Below, one piece after another: positions 8,486 through 16,249 of a DNA stretch of 64,000 bases (the first letter of the stretch is position 1; every line of letters begins with the position of its first letter). The stretch is from the NCBI RefSeq assembly GCF_002783505.1, contig NZ_PFGL01000045.1:62001-126000 (forward strand), read 5' to 3'. This DNA is from Shewanella sp. CG12_big_fil_rev_8_21_14_0_65_47_15. Its GTDB lineage: Bacteria; Pseudomonadota; Gammaproteobacteria; Enterobacterales; Shewanellaceae. Below the pieces are notes generated by a model. It saw only the letters and a program-made list of their open reading frames with translations, was not told the DNA's origin and did not search any database. A program made the position numbers and the translations under genes.

Positions 8486-9085
8486 TTATTTTGTGCCTAG
8501 CGTGACCGCAATATAACGCTTAGCCACTACGGCCATAGGCAATTGATGCGCCATCGCTTGGCGCTGCAAACAGGCATGGGCTTCCCCTTCGGAGATCCCC
8601 TGCGCCTGCAATAATCCCTTAGCCTGTTTAATGACCTCGATGCCGTCGATGGTCTCTTGCAACTGCGATGTTTTGGCGAGATTCACAGTGGCCACCGCAA
8701 AACGCAGCTGCGCTAGTTGCAGCACACTATTGATGCGCGCCGCACTCAAACTGGATGGAATAAAGGTCACCCGCCCGCATGACAGTAACTCTGATAGGGC
8801 AGCGCCATCAAAGGTTTGCGCCACCACCACGACCGGCATGGGACACAGCGCTAAACAGCGCGCAATCAGCGCTTGATGCACATCGGATAAATACGTCAAA
8901 TACAGCACGGTCAAGCATTCGGAGTGCTTTGCAGCCAATCGCTGCTCGAGTGCCCGCAGTGTCGTACACAGTGCTGACGGATGGCTGATGCCTTGAGAAT
9001 ATATGTGGCTTTGTAAATACTGGATCCCCGCTTGCACTTCGCTATCCTGCAGGCAATCCGGTTCGCAATAGATAACTGTTTGCAT
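8486..9085 (-). CDS. nasT: NasT-like ANTAR-domain antitermination regulator
   Basis: The protein is 199 aa from the ATG at 9085, which overlaps the preceding stop as TAATG and has AGGAGG upstream. The C-terminal part (about 143-196) is an ANTAR RNA-binding domain: KQAKGLLQAQGISEGEAH followed by a helix ending VVAKRYI. The N-terminal receiver-like domain is degenerate; no clear phospho-acceptor Asp follows the strand around residues 57-66 (SECLTVLYLT). In Azotobacter, NasT promotes read-through of a leader terminator and is held inactive by the nitrate sensor NasS. No nasS lies in this window. The matching RNA target is immediately downstream at 8424-8480. Confidence 0.88.
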   Translation of the reverse strand: MQTVIYCEPDCLQDSEVQAGIQYLQSHIYSQGISHPSALCTTLRALEQRLAAKHSECLTVLYLTYLSDVHQALIARCLALCPMPVVVVAQTFDGAALSELLSCGRVTFIPSSLSAARINSVLQLAQLRFAVATVNLAKTSQLQETIDGIEVIKQAKGLLQAQGISEGEAHACLQRQAMAHQLPMAVVAKRYIAVTLGTK

Positions 9086-10512
9086 TAAGCCACCTCCTGC
9101 GGGATAGACTCTTCGGTCAGCACTTGGCATTGACGAGTAAGGGGAGAACTAAGATGGCGCTGCCGCCAGAGGTCCTCTGCCTGGGTGATGGCCTCAACAA
9201 GCGCCGCATCGCACTCGGCACTTGCCCCCGGTTGAACCGATGCCGCCATTGTATGGCCGCTATCCTTCAATAAGGGCGAGTCACGCAGGGCTAATTTGAC
9301 CAACAAAATAGTGCCAATAACGCTCCAATAATTGGCGCTATCGCAGGAGACATTGCCGCGGGAGGCGCTATCACGGGAGGTATTGTCGCGGTAAGTATTA
9401 GCGCGAGATAGCCCCTGCTGCGGGCGTTCATTTGGCGGGTTTTCACCTTCCCAAGCAGTGCTAAGCTCAGCCATATCGGTATGGTTGGCGCCATTTATCC
9501 CCAGAGCGGCGGCGACTAAGGTTGGGATCTCTAGTTGATACCGTCCAACATTTTTATCATCTTCAACCACAGCGCCCGGCTCGCAAGTGCTGAGGTTTGC
9601 CCCCAGCATAGTGACCTGAGTGCTGACTCTTGGATTCCACTCCGCTTCGCCTTGCACGCCTTTAAATATTGCCAACGTCGATACACAGCTTGGCGAATTG
9701 GCGCACATTAGCTCACCGATCGCGGCATAGTGTTTATCTAAACCAGAATGAAAGTAACTGCGTAGGCCACTCTTGGCATTGGTCGGATTAACGCAGCGCA
9801 CCGCCATTTGTAGCAAGCTGCGTAAACCTAACTCTTGGTGCAGTGCGCGGCAACTCGCCATCACAGGTAAAAAACTGTCAACGGCCACATACACCAGATG
9901 ATGACTCTCTAAGGCCACTTTGACCTGTTCTGGGGTATGGGCTACGGTAATATCCAGCGCTGCGAGGCAATCGGCCACATGACAACGATGGGGCAAAGAT
10001 AAATTATCACCATGCAACATAATCCGCACGCCATCGGCGGCTAAGGCTTTTGCCGCCAACAATAGCCATGGCAATTGGCCACGCTTGCCCGCATAAACCG
10101 GCCAGTCGACATCGACATCCAACTGGCGCCAATCCGTTGCAATGATATCCCTAAGCCCTAGGGTGATACCCGCCACTTCAGCTGCCGTTTCACCCCGGGC
10201 ACGCATTAACACCATGGCACTCGCCATCTGCGCCGAGCTCACTCGCTTGGCCGCAAACGCGACGATTAATTGCCGCGCCTCATTCAGCTGCAGGGTGCGC
10301 GAGCCCTTGATGCCTTTACCCAGCGCTTTAATCAGCTGCCTGGCATCAAACCCTGGGCTCGCGGGTGGCAATAGTGCAATCAATGCCCCATTGGCGATAC
10401 TCAGATCCGTTGACACGGCGCCATTATGTGCAGTTCCATCATGCACAGCTCCATCGTGGTGAGTACGGCTCGGGTCAGTTGCATATTCTCTGTCAGCGAC
10501 GGGATTATCCAT
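9085..10512 (-). CDS. TrpD2/YbiB-like protein (anthranilate phosphoribosyltransferase superfamily)
   Basis: The protein is 475 aa from the ATG at 10512 (GGAGGT upstream, 8-bp overlap with cobA). It has the helical N-terminal domain and glycosyltransferase-family-3 fold of TrpD-like proteins: KGIKGSRTLQLNEARQLI, then MRARGETAAEVAGI and a later GVQGEAEWNPR segment. It is not a tryptophan enzyme by context. E. coli YbiB, a family member, is reported to bind nucleic acids. The usual length is about 320-330 aa; the excess is a repetitive N-terminal tail and a repeat insertion near residue 370. Lying directly before nasT, it may act with the antiterminator, but that is inference. Confidence 0.75.
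   Translation of the reverse strand: MDNPVADREYATDPSRTHHDGAVHDGTAHNGAVSTDLSIANGALIALLPPASPGFDARQLIKALGKGIKGSRTLQLNEARQLIVAFAAKRVSSAQMASAMVLMRARGETAAEVAGITLGLRDIIATDWRQLDVDVDWPVYAGKRGQLPWLLLAAKALAADGVRIMLHGDNLSLPHRCHVADCLAALDITVAHTPEQVKVALESHHLVYVAVDSFLPVMASCRALHQELGLRSLLQMAVRCVNPTNAKSGLRSYFHSGLDKHYAAIGELMCANSPSCVSTLAIFKGVQGEAEWNPRVSTQVTMLGANLSTCEPGAVVEDDKNVGRYQLEIPTLVAAALGINGANHTDMAELSTAWEGENPPNERPQQGLSRANTYRDNTSRDSASRGNVSCDSANYWSVIGTILLVKLALRDSPLLKDSGHTMAASVQPGASAECDAALVEAITQAEDLWRQRHLSSPLTRQCQVLTEESIPQEVA
9334..9408 (-). repeat. 15-bp tandem repeat inside the trpD2-like gene
   Basis: Five imperfect 15-bp units start at 9334, 9349, 9364, 9379 and 9394. On the coding strand they give pentapeptides of the form SRDNT, SRDSA, SRGNV and SCDSA. 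The low-complexity linker interrupts the C-terminal part of the protein. Confidence 0.82.
10418..10462 (-). repeat. 15-bp tandem repeat in the trpD2-like N-terminus
   Basis: Three imperfect 15-bp units at 10418, 10433 and 10448 encode HDGAV, HDGTA and HNGAV type pentapeptides before the conserved domain. Confidence 0.75.
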
Positions 10513-11410
10513 AAACCACCTCCGCGCCATTGGCGGCGTAAACTGGACTGTAGTGCACCTCGCCATTTATCCGCAGGCCATCATCATTTGTCGATATTTG
10601 CGCTAATAACTGATTGAGCTGCATGGCAATATTGACCACCTCGCCGATGATCAACAAACTCGGCCCGGCAACACGAATTGCGCTGGCGGTGTGTGCCAAG
10701 GTCGCTAACGTGCCGTAGGTCACCACTTGGTCGATGCGGCCGCCATTAGTAACAAACGCGAGTGGCAATTGCTCCGATGCACCCTTTGTGAGTAGCTGCT
10801 GCTCAATATGACTCGCTTGCTCTTTACCCATGTAAAATACTAAGGTCGACTGATGCGATAGAAGTGCGTGCCAATGGGCGGCGCTGTCGTCACACTGCAT
10901 CCCAGTGACTAGCGTGACCGAGCGCGCGAGTCCGCGAAACGTCAGCGGGATCCCACTACTGGCCGCACAGCCCAGCGCGGCAGTGATACCGCTAACAAAC
11001 TGACTTTTTATGCCATGCTCAGCCAGATAAAGCGCTTCTTCGGCGCCGCGACCAAACACATGGGGATCGCCACCCTTCAACCGCACCACACGCTTGCCAT
11101 CTTGCGCTAATGCAAGCAACAAGACGTTAATATCATCCTGTTTAGCACTGGGCTGCCCCCAACGTTTTCCGACAAAATAGCGGGCACAATCTGATGCGCA
11201 CAGGCTCAATATCTCTTGGCTGACTAAGCTGTCATACACCACGGCATTCGCACTTTGGATAAGGCGCGCCGCTTGAATGGTCAATAAATCAAGCTCGCCA
11301 CATCCTGCTCCGACAATGGCGACACTGCCTGGCAATAACAGCTTTGGCGACAGACTTTTCGGAATGCGTTCGATAACCTTAGTTGCCGTAAAAATCGATT
11401 CGATAGACAT
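10505..11410 (-). CDS. cobA: Uroporphyrinogen-III C-methyltransferase
   Basis: This 301-aa enzyme transfers two methyl groups from S-adenosylmethionine to uroporphyrinogen III, giving precorrin-2, the precursor of the siroheme used by NirB. Family motifs are clear: VGAGCGELDLLTIQA near residue 34, RLKGGDPHVFGRG near 114 and the GITAALGCAASSGIPLTFRG stretch. It is a stand-alone SUMT without the CysG dehydrogenase/chelatase half, so the last steps must come from elsewhere. The start overlaps the narB stop as TAATG. Confidence 0.93.
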   Translation of the reverse strand: MSIESIFTATKVIERIPKSLSPKLLLPGSVAIVGAGCGELDLLTIQAARLIQSANAVVYDSLVSQEILSLCASDCARYFVGKRWGQPSAKQDDINVLLLALAQDGKRVVRLKGGDPHVFGRGAEEALYLAEHGIKSQFVSGITAALGCAASSGIPLTFRGLARSVTLVTGMQCDDSAAHWHALLSHQSTLVFYMGKEQASHIEQQLLTKGASEQLPLAFVTNGGRIDQVVTYGTLATLAHTASAIRVAGPSLLIIGEVVNIAMQLNQLLAQISTNDDGLRINGEVHYSPVYAANGAEVVYG

Positions 11411-14289
11411 TAGGCGACCTCCTCTGCGGGGTGAACTTGCTGTTTACGGCAATGGCTAATTTGCGCGCGAACTTCGGTTTGCACTTCACTGTAACAACTG
11501 CCACATTGCCGGCCACACCCTAGCCTTTGCTGCACTTTATCAATCGTTTCATCATCAAAGGCGTTGGCGCTAAGACTCGTGCTTGCACCCTGCGCGCGCG
11601 TTTGTTGAATAATCTGATTAACGGCATCGTTAATTTGCGACGCTGTGACACCTGTGCAGGCGCAGATAATTTGGCTGTTGCCCGCTAACAGAAGTTGGTG
11701 CAGGCGCTTGACCAGTGCGGGCACCATAGGCTCGCCAATTAAGCTGGCGACCACGGCCACATCAATCTCAATGGCATGTTCGGCAAGAATACAAAGCGCC
11801 ACCAGCTTGCCCTGCGACAATGAACAACTGATCTGATGCGGGCCATAATGCCAAGATAAGCTTCGCTCAAAGTTTAATGATTGCAGTGCCAGCACCTGCG
11901 AACTAAAGCCGAGATAAATGCATTCTCCTGTCGTTAAGGTTTGCTGCACCTGCCACAGCGCATTTGGAAAGGTACGTTGACCGATACCCTCGTTTGCTGG
12001 GTTAACGACAGCGCCAAACACTATGCCCTGCCACGGTATGGATACCGCAGACACATCTACCCGCTGGCACTTAAATGCGGGTTGCTTAGATATCGGATCC
12101 CAGCGGCTATCGAGCGCCAGGTTCACGCCGCCCGTTAAACTAAACTGCTGCGACCAATGCATCGGCATATTGAGTAAATGGGGCGGCAAACTGTCATCAA
12201 ACTGCGCCCGGCCAATAACACTATCGGCAGCAACGCCATCGGCGCTTGCGGGTATCATGTCGAGCTGGCGCTTATCGGTTATCGGCTCACCTACGCGTGC
12301 AATTCGCAAAAAGCCCGCGTTTTCAATGCCTAAGTCTCTTGCGGTATCAGGATGAATAAACACCGTCGGTTCAGTTTGCGCGGCGCGAAGGCTTGCAATA
12401 TGCCCGGTGCGCGTCATGGTGTGCCACTGATCGCGGCTACGGCCAGAATTTAGGTATAACCCTTGGCTGCGGCCATCTGTTGCTAATTCTTCTAAGGGGT
12501 GGTGATCGCCATGTGTGTTTAAAATCCCTGCGGCATTATGGCTAGAACCTTCACTTGCACACACAAACTGCGCCCGCCCCGTTTCGGTGGCAAACCGTTG
12601 ATGGGTAAATACCCGCTGATGTTGTTGGCCGATTTGCGCTTTGTGGTGCACTGGCCATTGAGTCGGTACTAAGGCGTCGTATTCAATGTCTGTAATGTCG
12701 GCAAATGCCGCTATCGAGAACTGTTTGGCCGGAAAAGCCTGATTGACCACTTTCGATAACCCTGCAAACTCACGAAAAATTGCCGCGCTGTTGTCATAGT
12801 CAAAGCCGATAAAACCCATGGCTTTGGCGACTTGACACAAGGCCCACCAATCACTTTTTGCCTGCCCTTTGGCGGTAACAACACTGCGTTGCCGGCTGAT
12901 GCAGCGCTCACTGTTGGTTACCGTACCGGATTTTTCGCCCCAGCCTTGGGCGGGGAGCAGTACATCCGCATATTGCGCGGTATCCGTATCCGCCGTGATA
13001 TCAGACACCACCACAAACGGGCAGGCCTCAAGCGCCCGCGCAATTTTGGCACTATCGGGCAAGGAGACGACGGGGTTAGTGCCCAAAATCCACAGCGCTT
13101 TAATATCACCCTGTTCGATAGCATCAAACAATTCGACCGCTGTAAGTCCAGCGCCATCGACTAACGCTGGCGCCTGCCAAAAGTCTTGAACGATTTGACG
13201 CTCAGGTGCTGAAAATCCCAGATGGCAAGCAAGCTGCGTCGCCAGTCCGCCGACTTCGCGCCCGCCCATGGCATTGGGTTGTCCCGTCAATGAGAAAAAG
13301 CCCGCACCCGCTCGCCCTACCTGACCTAAGGCCAAATGGACATTGATAATGGCATTGGTGCAATCTGTACCCGAGATACTTTGATTCACCCCTTGGCAGC
13401 TTGCGGTGACGGTATTTAGGCTTGGCTGATACCAGCGATAAAACTGCGCCACCGCCGCTGGTGATAAACCACACACACCTGCGACACGCTCAATACTTGG
13501 CGCAATGGCGCGGGCACGGGTTAATGCGGGGTAAAAGCCGTCGCTATGGCCATCAATAAATGCGTTATCGAGTAAGTCATTGTCTGCCAAATGCACCAGC
13601 AGCCCCGCAAACAAGGTGCTATCGGTTCCGGGCCTAAGTGCAAGGTGCAAATCGGCCCGCTTAGCACTTGCACTACTTAACGGGTCAATCACCACTATTT
13701 TACAGCCATGTGACGCTCTGGCGGCCAACATACGCTTAAACAATACGGGATGTGTCCAGGCCGAATTGGCACCGACCAATACCACGACATCGGCTAACTC
13801 GAAATCTTGATAGCAGCCAGGGACAACGTCTTCACCAAAGGCGCGAATGTGGGCACTGACCGCCGATGACATGCACAGGCGGGAGTTAGTATCCACATTT
13901 GGCGTGCCGATAAAGCCCTTTGCCAGTTTGTTGGCAACATAATAATCTTCGGTCAGTAATTGCCCCGAGAGATAAAATGCCACTGAACCAGGACCGTGTT
14001 CGATAATGGTTTGGCTAAATGTATCGGCAATGAGTGTGATGGCATCAGACCAAGACAATGCTTTGGTCGCTCGCTGCTGGGGATAAAGTAATCGAGATGG
14101 TAGCGGCAAACTGTCGAGTAAGCGTTCACCCTTAGCACATAAATCCCCCCAATTAGCAGGATGCTCAGGATCACCGCGCAGCGACAGGTGGGGTGCCGAT
14201 GAACCACCATTCTCTTCATCGCTAGGCGATGCGATCATCACGCCGCACCCCACTCCGCAATATGCACAACTCGTTCGTTTTAGTGACAT
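11410..14289 (-). CDS. narB: Assimilatory nitrate reductase catalytic subunit
   Basis: This 959-aa molybdopterin enzyme reduces nitrate to nitrite in the cytoplasm. The N-terminal [4Fe-4S] motif CAYCGVGCGV (Cys8, Cys11, Cys15) with a later Cys in GDLCAKGERLL is followed by the bis-MGD domains (NTNSRLCMSSA, WILGTNP, LPAQGWGEKSGTVTNSER). The C-terminus adds a BFD-like [2Fe-2S] module (CACTGV and GCGRQCGSC), as in NasA/NasC-type single-chain enzymes. The ATG at 14289 is chosen because GAGGTG lies five bases upstream; the in-frame GTG at 14295 falls inside that site. It is the first gene of the nitrate operon, behind a sigma-54 promoter. Confidence 0.94.
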   Translation of the reverse strand: MSLKRTSCAYCGVGCGVMIASPSDEENGGSSAPHLSLRGDPEHPANWGDLCAKGERLLDSLPLPSRLLYPQQRATKALSWSDAITLIADTFSQTIIEHGPGSVAFYLSGQLLTEDYYVANKLAKGFIGTPNVDTNSRLCMSSAVSAHIRAFGEDVVPGCYQDFELADVVVLVGANSAWTHPVLFKRMLAARASHGCKIVVIDPLSSASAKRADLHLALRPGTDSTLFAGLLVHLADNDLLDNAFIDGHSDGFYPALTRARAIAPSIERVAGVCGLSPAAVAQFYRWYQPSLNTVTASCQGVNQSISGTDCTNAIINVHLALGQVGRAGAGFFSLTGQPNAMGGREVGGLATQLACHLGFSAPERQIVQDFWQAPALVDGAGLTAVELFDAIEQGDIKALWILGTNPVVSLPDSAKIARALEACPFVVVSDITADTDTAQYADVLLPAQGWGEKSGTVTNSERCISRQRSVVTAKGQAKSDWWALCQVAKAMGFIGFDYDNSAAIFREFAGLSKVVNQAFPAKQFSIAAFADITDIEYDALVPTQWPVHHKAQIGQQHQRVFTHQRFATETGRAQFVCASEGSSHNAAGILNTHGDHHPLEELATDGRSQGLYLNSGRSRDQWHTMTRTGHIASLRAAQTEPTVFIHPDTARDLGIENAGFLRIARVGEPITDKRQLDMIPASADGVAADSVIGRAQFDDSLPPHLLNMPMHWSQQFSLTGGVNLALDSRWDPISKQPAFKCQRVDVSAVSIPWQGIVFGAVVNPANEGIGQRTFPNALWQVQQTLTTGECIYLGFSSQVLALQSLNFERSLSWHYGPHQISCSLSQGKLVALCILAEHAIEIDVAVVASLIGEPMVPALVKRLHQLLLAGNSQIICACTGVTASQINDAVNQIIQQTRAQGASTSLSANAFDDETIDKVQQRLGCGRQCGSCYSEVQTEVRAQISHCRKQQVHPAEEVA

Positions 14290-14352
14290 TTGCACACCTC
14301 ATCCATCGGGATTAATCCCCATTAATCCTGTTAAACGCAGACTAAGATAAGG

Positions 14353-14366
14353 GCAAAAGCTATGCC
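14353..14366 (-). promoter_or_regulatory. Sigma-54 (RpoN) promoter upstream of narB
   Basis: Minus-strand TTGGCATAGCTTTTGCC has the invariant GG (14366-14365) and GC (14354-14353) exactly 10 bases apart, matching the -24/-12 rule. The predicted transcription start is near 14342, about 53 bases before the narB ATG. Confidence 0.72.
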
Positions 14367-14415
14367 AAAAATTAAGTTGTTGATTTATTAAAGGTTGATT
14401 TTTTAACTTCCACAC

Positions 14416-14445
14416 TGCACATCAACCGTGCGCAACATAGGTGCA
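14416..14445. promoter_or_regulatory. Probable NtrC enhancer sites for the nitrate operon
   Basis: TGCGCAACATAGGTGCA at 14429-14445 matches 11 of the 14 fixed positions of the NtrC site TGCACCA-N3-TGGTGCA. A weaker overlapping copy lies at 14416-14432. Both are about 75-105 bases upstream of the predicted sigma-54 start, a normal place for NtrC. Nitrogen-limitation control is inferred. Confidence 0.55.
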
Positions 14446-14781
14446 ACAATACGCACCAATTTCGATCATCTTATTGAATAACAAAGATATTTACTACCTA
14501 TAAAGAGGTATATCACTACTGAGTGTTAAGTTAAAAAGTGATCTCTTTACCCGAGGCTTCAACTACCGCAGGACAACCTTAACGGCTTAAAAACAACCAG
14601 CAATAAATGCATAGTTCAACATGTGGAAGTTGGCATGGGTGTTATAGTAGTGTTAAAAGGCATCAACCAAAGTATGTTTTGTAAGCGAAGCGAACATAAA
14701 TTTTATATCAGACACAATAATGCCAGCACTAGGCTGGCATTACGAAAACGACAAATAGCGCATCACATGCGCTAGCTTGGT
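14446..14781. other. Gene-free region between the nitrate operon promoter and cctA
   Basis: No coding content is seen. The only clear structure is a 9-bp hairpin, AATGCCAGC/GCTGGCATT, at 14719-14741. It lies 41 bases beyond the cctA stop and may help end that transcript, though no long U-run follows it. Confidence 0.5.
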
Positions 14782-15132
14782 TTATTTCTTCAGAATAGTC
14801 GCAGGTGTACGACCATCATCATGGCAACTTTCACAGGTCGGTTTTTCACCTACGTTCATATCATGTACCGCATGGCAGTCAGCACAAACTAAATTGCCAT
14901 CATGTGGCTTATGCACTGCGTCCATTTCAGAAAGCTTACCGTGACAGTCTTGGCACTGGGCAAACTCAAAAGCACCATCGGATGAAGGCGTACCATCCTT
15001 ATGACAGCTTTCACAACCACCGGACTCAGCGTGGAAATCAGATAATTTTTGATCTGCTGCGAATGCGGTTGGCGACAGCGCTAACGCTGCGAGACTTGCC
15101 CCGAAAAGCGCACTTAATAGTTTTTTGCTCAC
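14782..15132 (-). CDS. cctA: Small tetraheme cytochrome c CctA
   Basis: This is the abundant periplasmic small tetraheme cytochrome of Shewanella, which carries electrons between the inner-membrane quinol oxidase and terminal or outer-membrane reductases. The 116-aa precursor has a signal peptide ending at AFA-AD. Four CXXCH heme motifs are present: CESCH, CQDCH, CADCH and CESCH. A GTG start at 15132 is chosen because GGAGG lies 8 bases upstream; the ATG at 15147 overlaps that site. It is a single-gene unit. The sequence is nearly the same as I recall for S. oneidensis CctA. Confidence 0.95.
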   Translation of the reverse strand: MSKKLLSALFGASLAALALSPTAFAADQKLSDFHAESGGCESCHKDGTPSSDGAFEFAQCQDCHGKLSEMDAVHKPHDGNLVCADCHAVHDMNVGEKPTCESCHDDGRTPATILKK

Positions 15133-15522
15133 AATTGTATCCTCCAATGGCGATTGTCAGTGGAAATTCTTGTCAGGGTGACTTCCATCTCGCAACCTAA
15201 AGTAAATAGCACGACTCGATTTAACTTAGCTAAGGATCGAACAATAAGCAACCTTAGTCTAAGCAAAGGTAACTTTACCAATATACTCAAGGGTAAAATG
15301 TGCGCTGTATCATGTAACCACATGCTTATATAAGAGTTTTACATTCATACAACCCCAAGGTTACATGGTAAAATGCCCTAGCGTAATGGTTAAAAATCTG
15401 ATTGAAACCCTAAAAACCCATCACCACATTTAGATTCAATTTTATGCGGATAAATTGCCCTTAAGTGACTGACTTGTTACCCTGAACCCTCATCTTGGAG
15501 CCCAGTGTTTTTAAGGAAAATA
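15133..15522. other. Intergenic region between cctA and a gene remnant
   Basis: This AT-rich stretch holds the cctA promoter region on the minus strand. Two GGTAAAATG copies occur (near 15292 and 15367). I found no convincing gene, terminator or known operator. Confidence 0.4.
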
Positions 15523-15884
15523 ATGAAACAGAGAACCCTAAGCCTTGTGCTGTGTCTGCTTGCAAGCTCACTGGCGATGTTTACCCAAGCCGCTAACGCC
15601 AAAACCATCAGCCAACACCCTAGCAGAAGGGTTAAAAAATATCTGGGGCATGGTATTTTTACCCGACGGCAGCATGTTATAGCGAAAAAGAGAGCGCGCA
15701 AACATTAGACAATCATTTAGGCAAAGTGGTGCGTATTCATGCCGATGGTTCATTCGTTAATACGGCAGGCGCTTTGCCTGAGATCTGGTCAATTGGCCAT
15801 CGCAATATGCAGGGCACAGCAATTAATCCTATTAGCAAAGTATTGTGGACTAGCGAGCATGGTCCACAGGGCGACGATGAATAG
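15523..15884 (+). pseudogene. Remnant of a PQQ-dependent aldose sugar dehydrogenase (YliI-like)
   Basis: An intact ribosome binding site (AAGGA) and signal peptide (MKQRTLSLVLCLLASSLAMF) start the gene, but the reading frame breaks repeatedly. Pieces from different frames match the family in order: GLKNIWGMVFLPDGSML, then IAKKRARK, then LGKVVRIHADGS, ALPEIWSIGHRNMQGTA and WTSEHGPQGDDE. The family is about 350-450 aa, so a large internal deletion and loss of the 3' end are needed as well as frameshifts. The full-length protein would be a periplasmic soluble quinoprotein. Confidence 0.82.
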
Positions 15885-15939
15885 CACTAAATTCGGAGCC
15901 GCCAGCTCACTTCCCTAGATTAATGACTAAGGAATAACG

Positions 15940-16133
15940 ATGAACTTAATTCAGATTAGACAAGCCGAGATAGCAGATCTTAAGACAATCCAAACGTTAC
16001 TTAATCAGCTTGGCTATAGTGCAACGCCAGAACAATTACAAAAGTATCTAGGGAAAAGACGCAGGCCTACTATGAAGCCATAGGGTTTGAGAAAACCTCT
16101 TTTCGCTATATTCAAGCTATAGGCCATTGCTGA
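15940..16133 (+). pseudogene. Remnant of a GNAT-family N-acetyltransferase
   Basis: The first frame reads MNLIQIRQAEIADLKTIQTL, typical of a GNAT N-terminus, up to about residue 40. The last part, in another frame, reads AYYEAIGFEKTSFRYIQ, the characteristic GNAT C-terminal segment. The middle, including the acetyl-CoA binding loop, is deleted and the length is not a multiple of three. A good start (AAGGAATAACG-ATG) survives. Confidence 0.8.
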
Positions 16134-16152
16134 TCATCAATTATCTACAAAC

Positions 16153-16188
16153 AAAATAGGCGCTTAAGATGACTTAAGCGCCTATTTT
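16153..16188. terminator. Bidirectional terminator between the remnants and the RND pump
   Basis: A 16-bp perfect stem (AAAATAGGCGCTTAAG at 16153 with its complement ending at 16188) and a 4-base loop carry T-runs in both directions. It ends the efflux operon on the minus strand. Confidence 0.85.
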
Positions 16189-16249
16189 TGTACGGGGTTT
16201 AACTGACTAGCAATAGACTCGAGCGAGCCTTAATTTAAACGAAGCGCTG

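Noticed and set aside
14306..14330. GGATTAAT repeats upstream of narB as a second ANTAR leader
   Set aside because: There is a small inverted repeat, but no pair of six-base loops with A1/G4 and no terminator with a T-run before narB.
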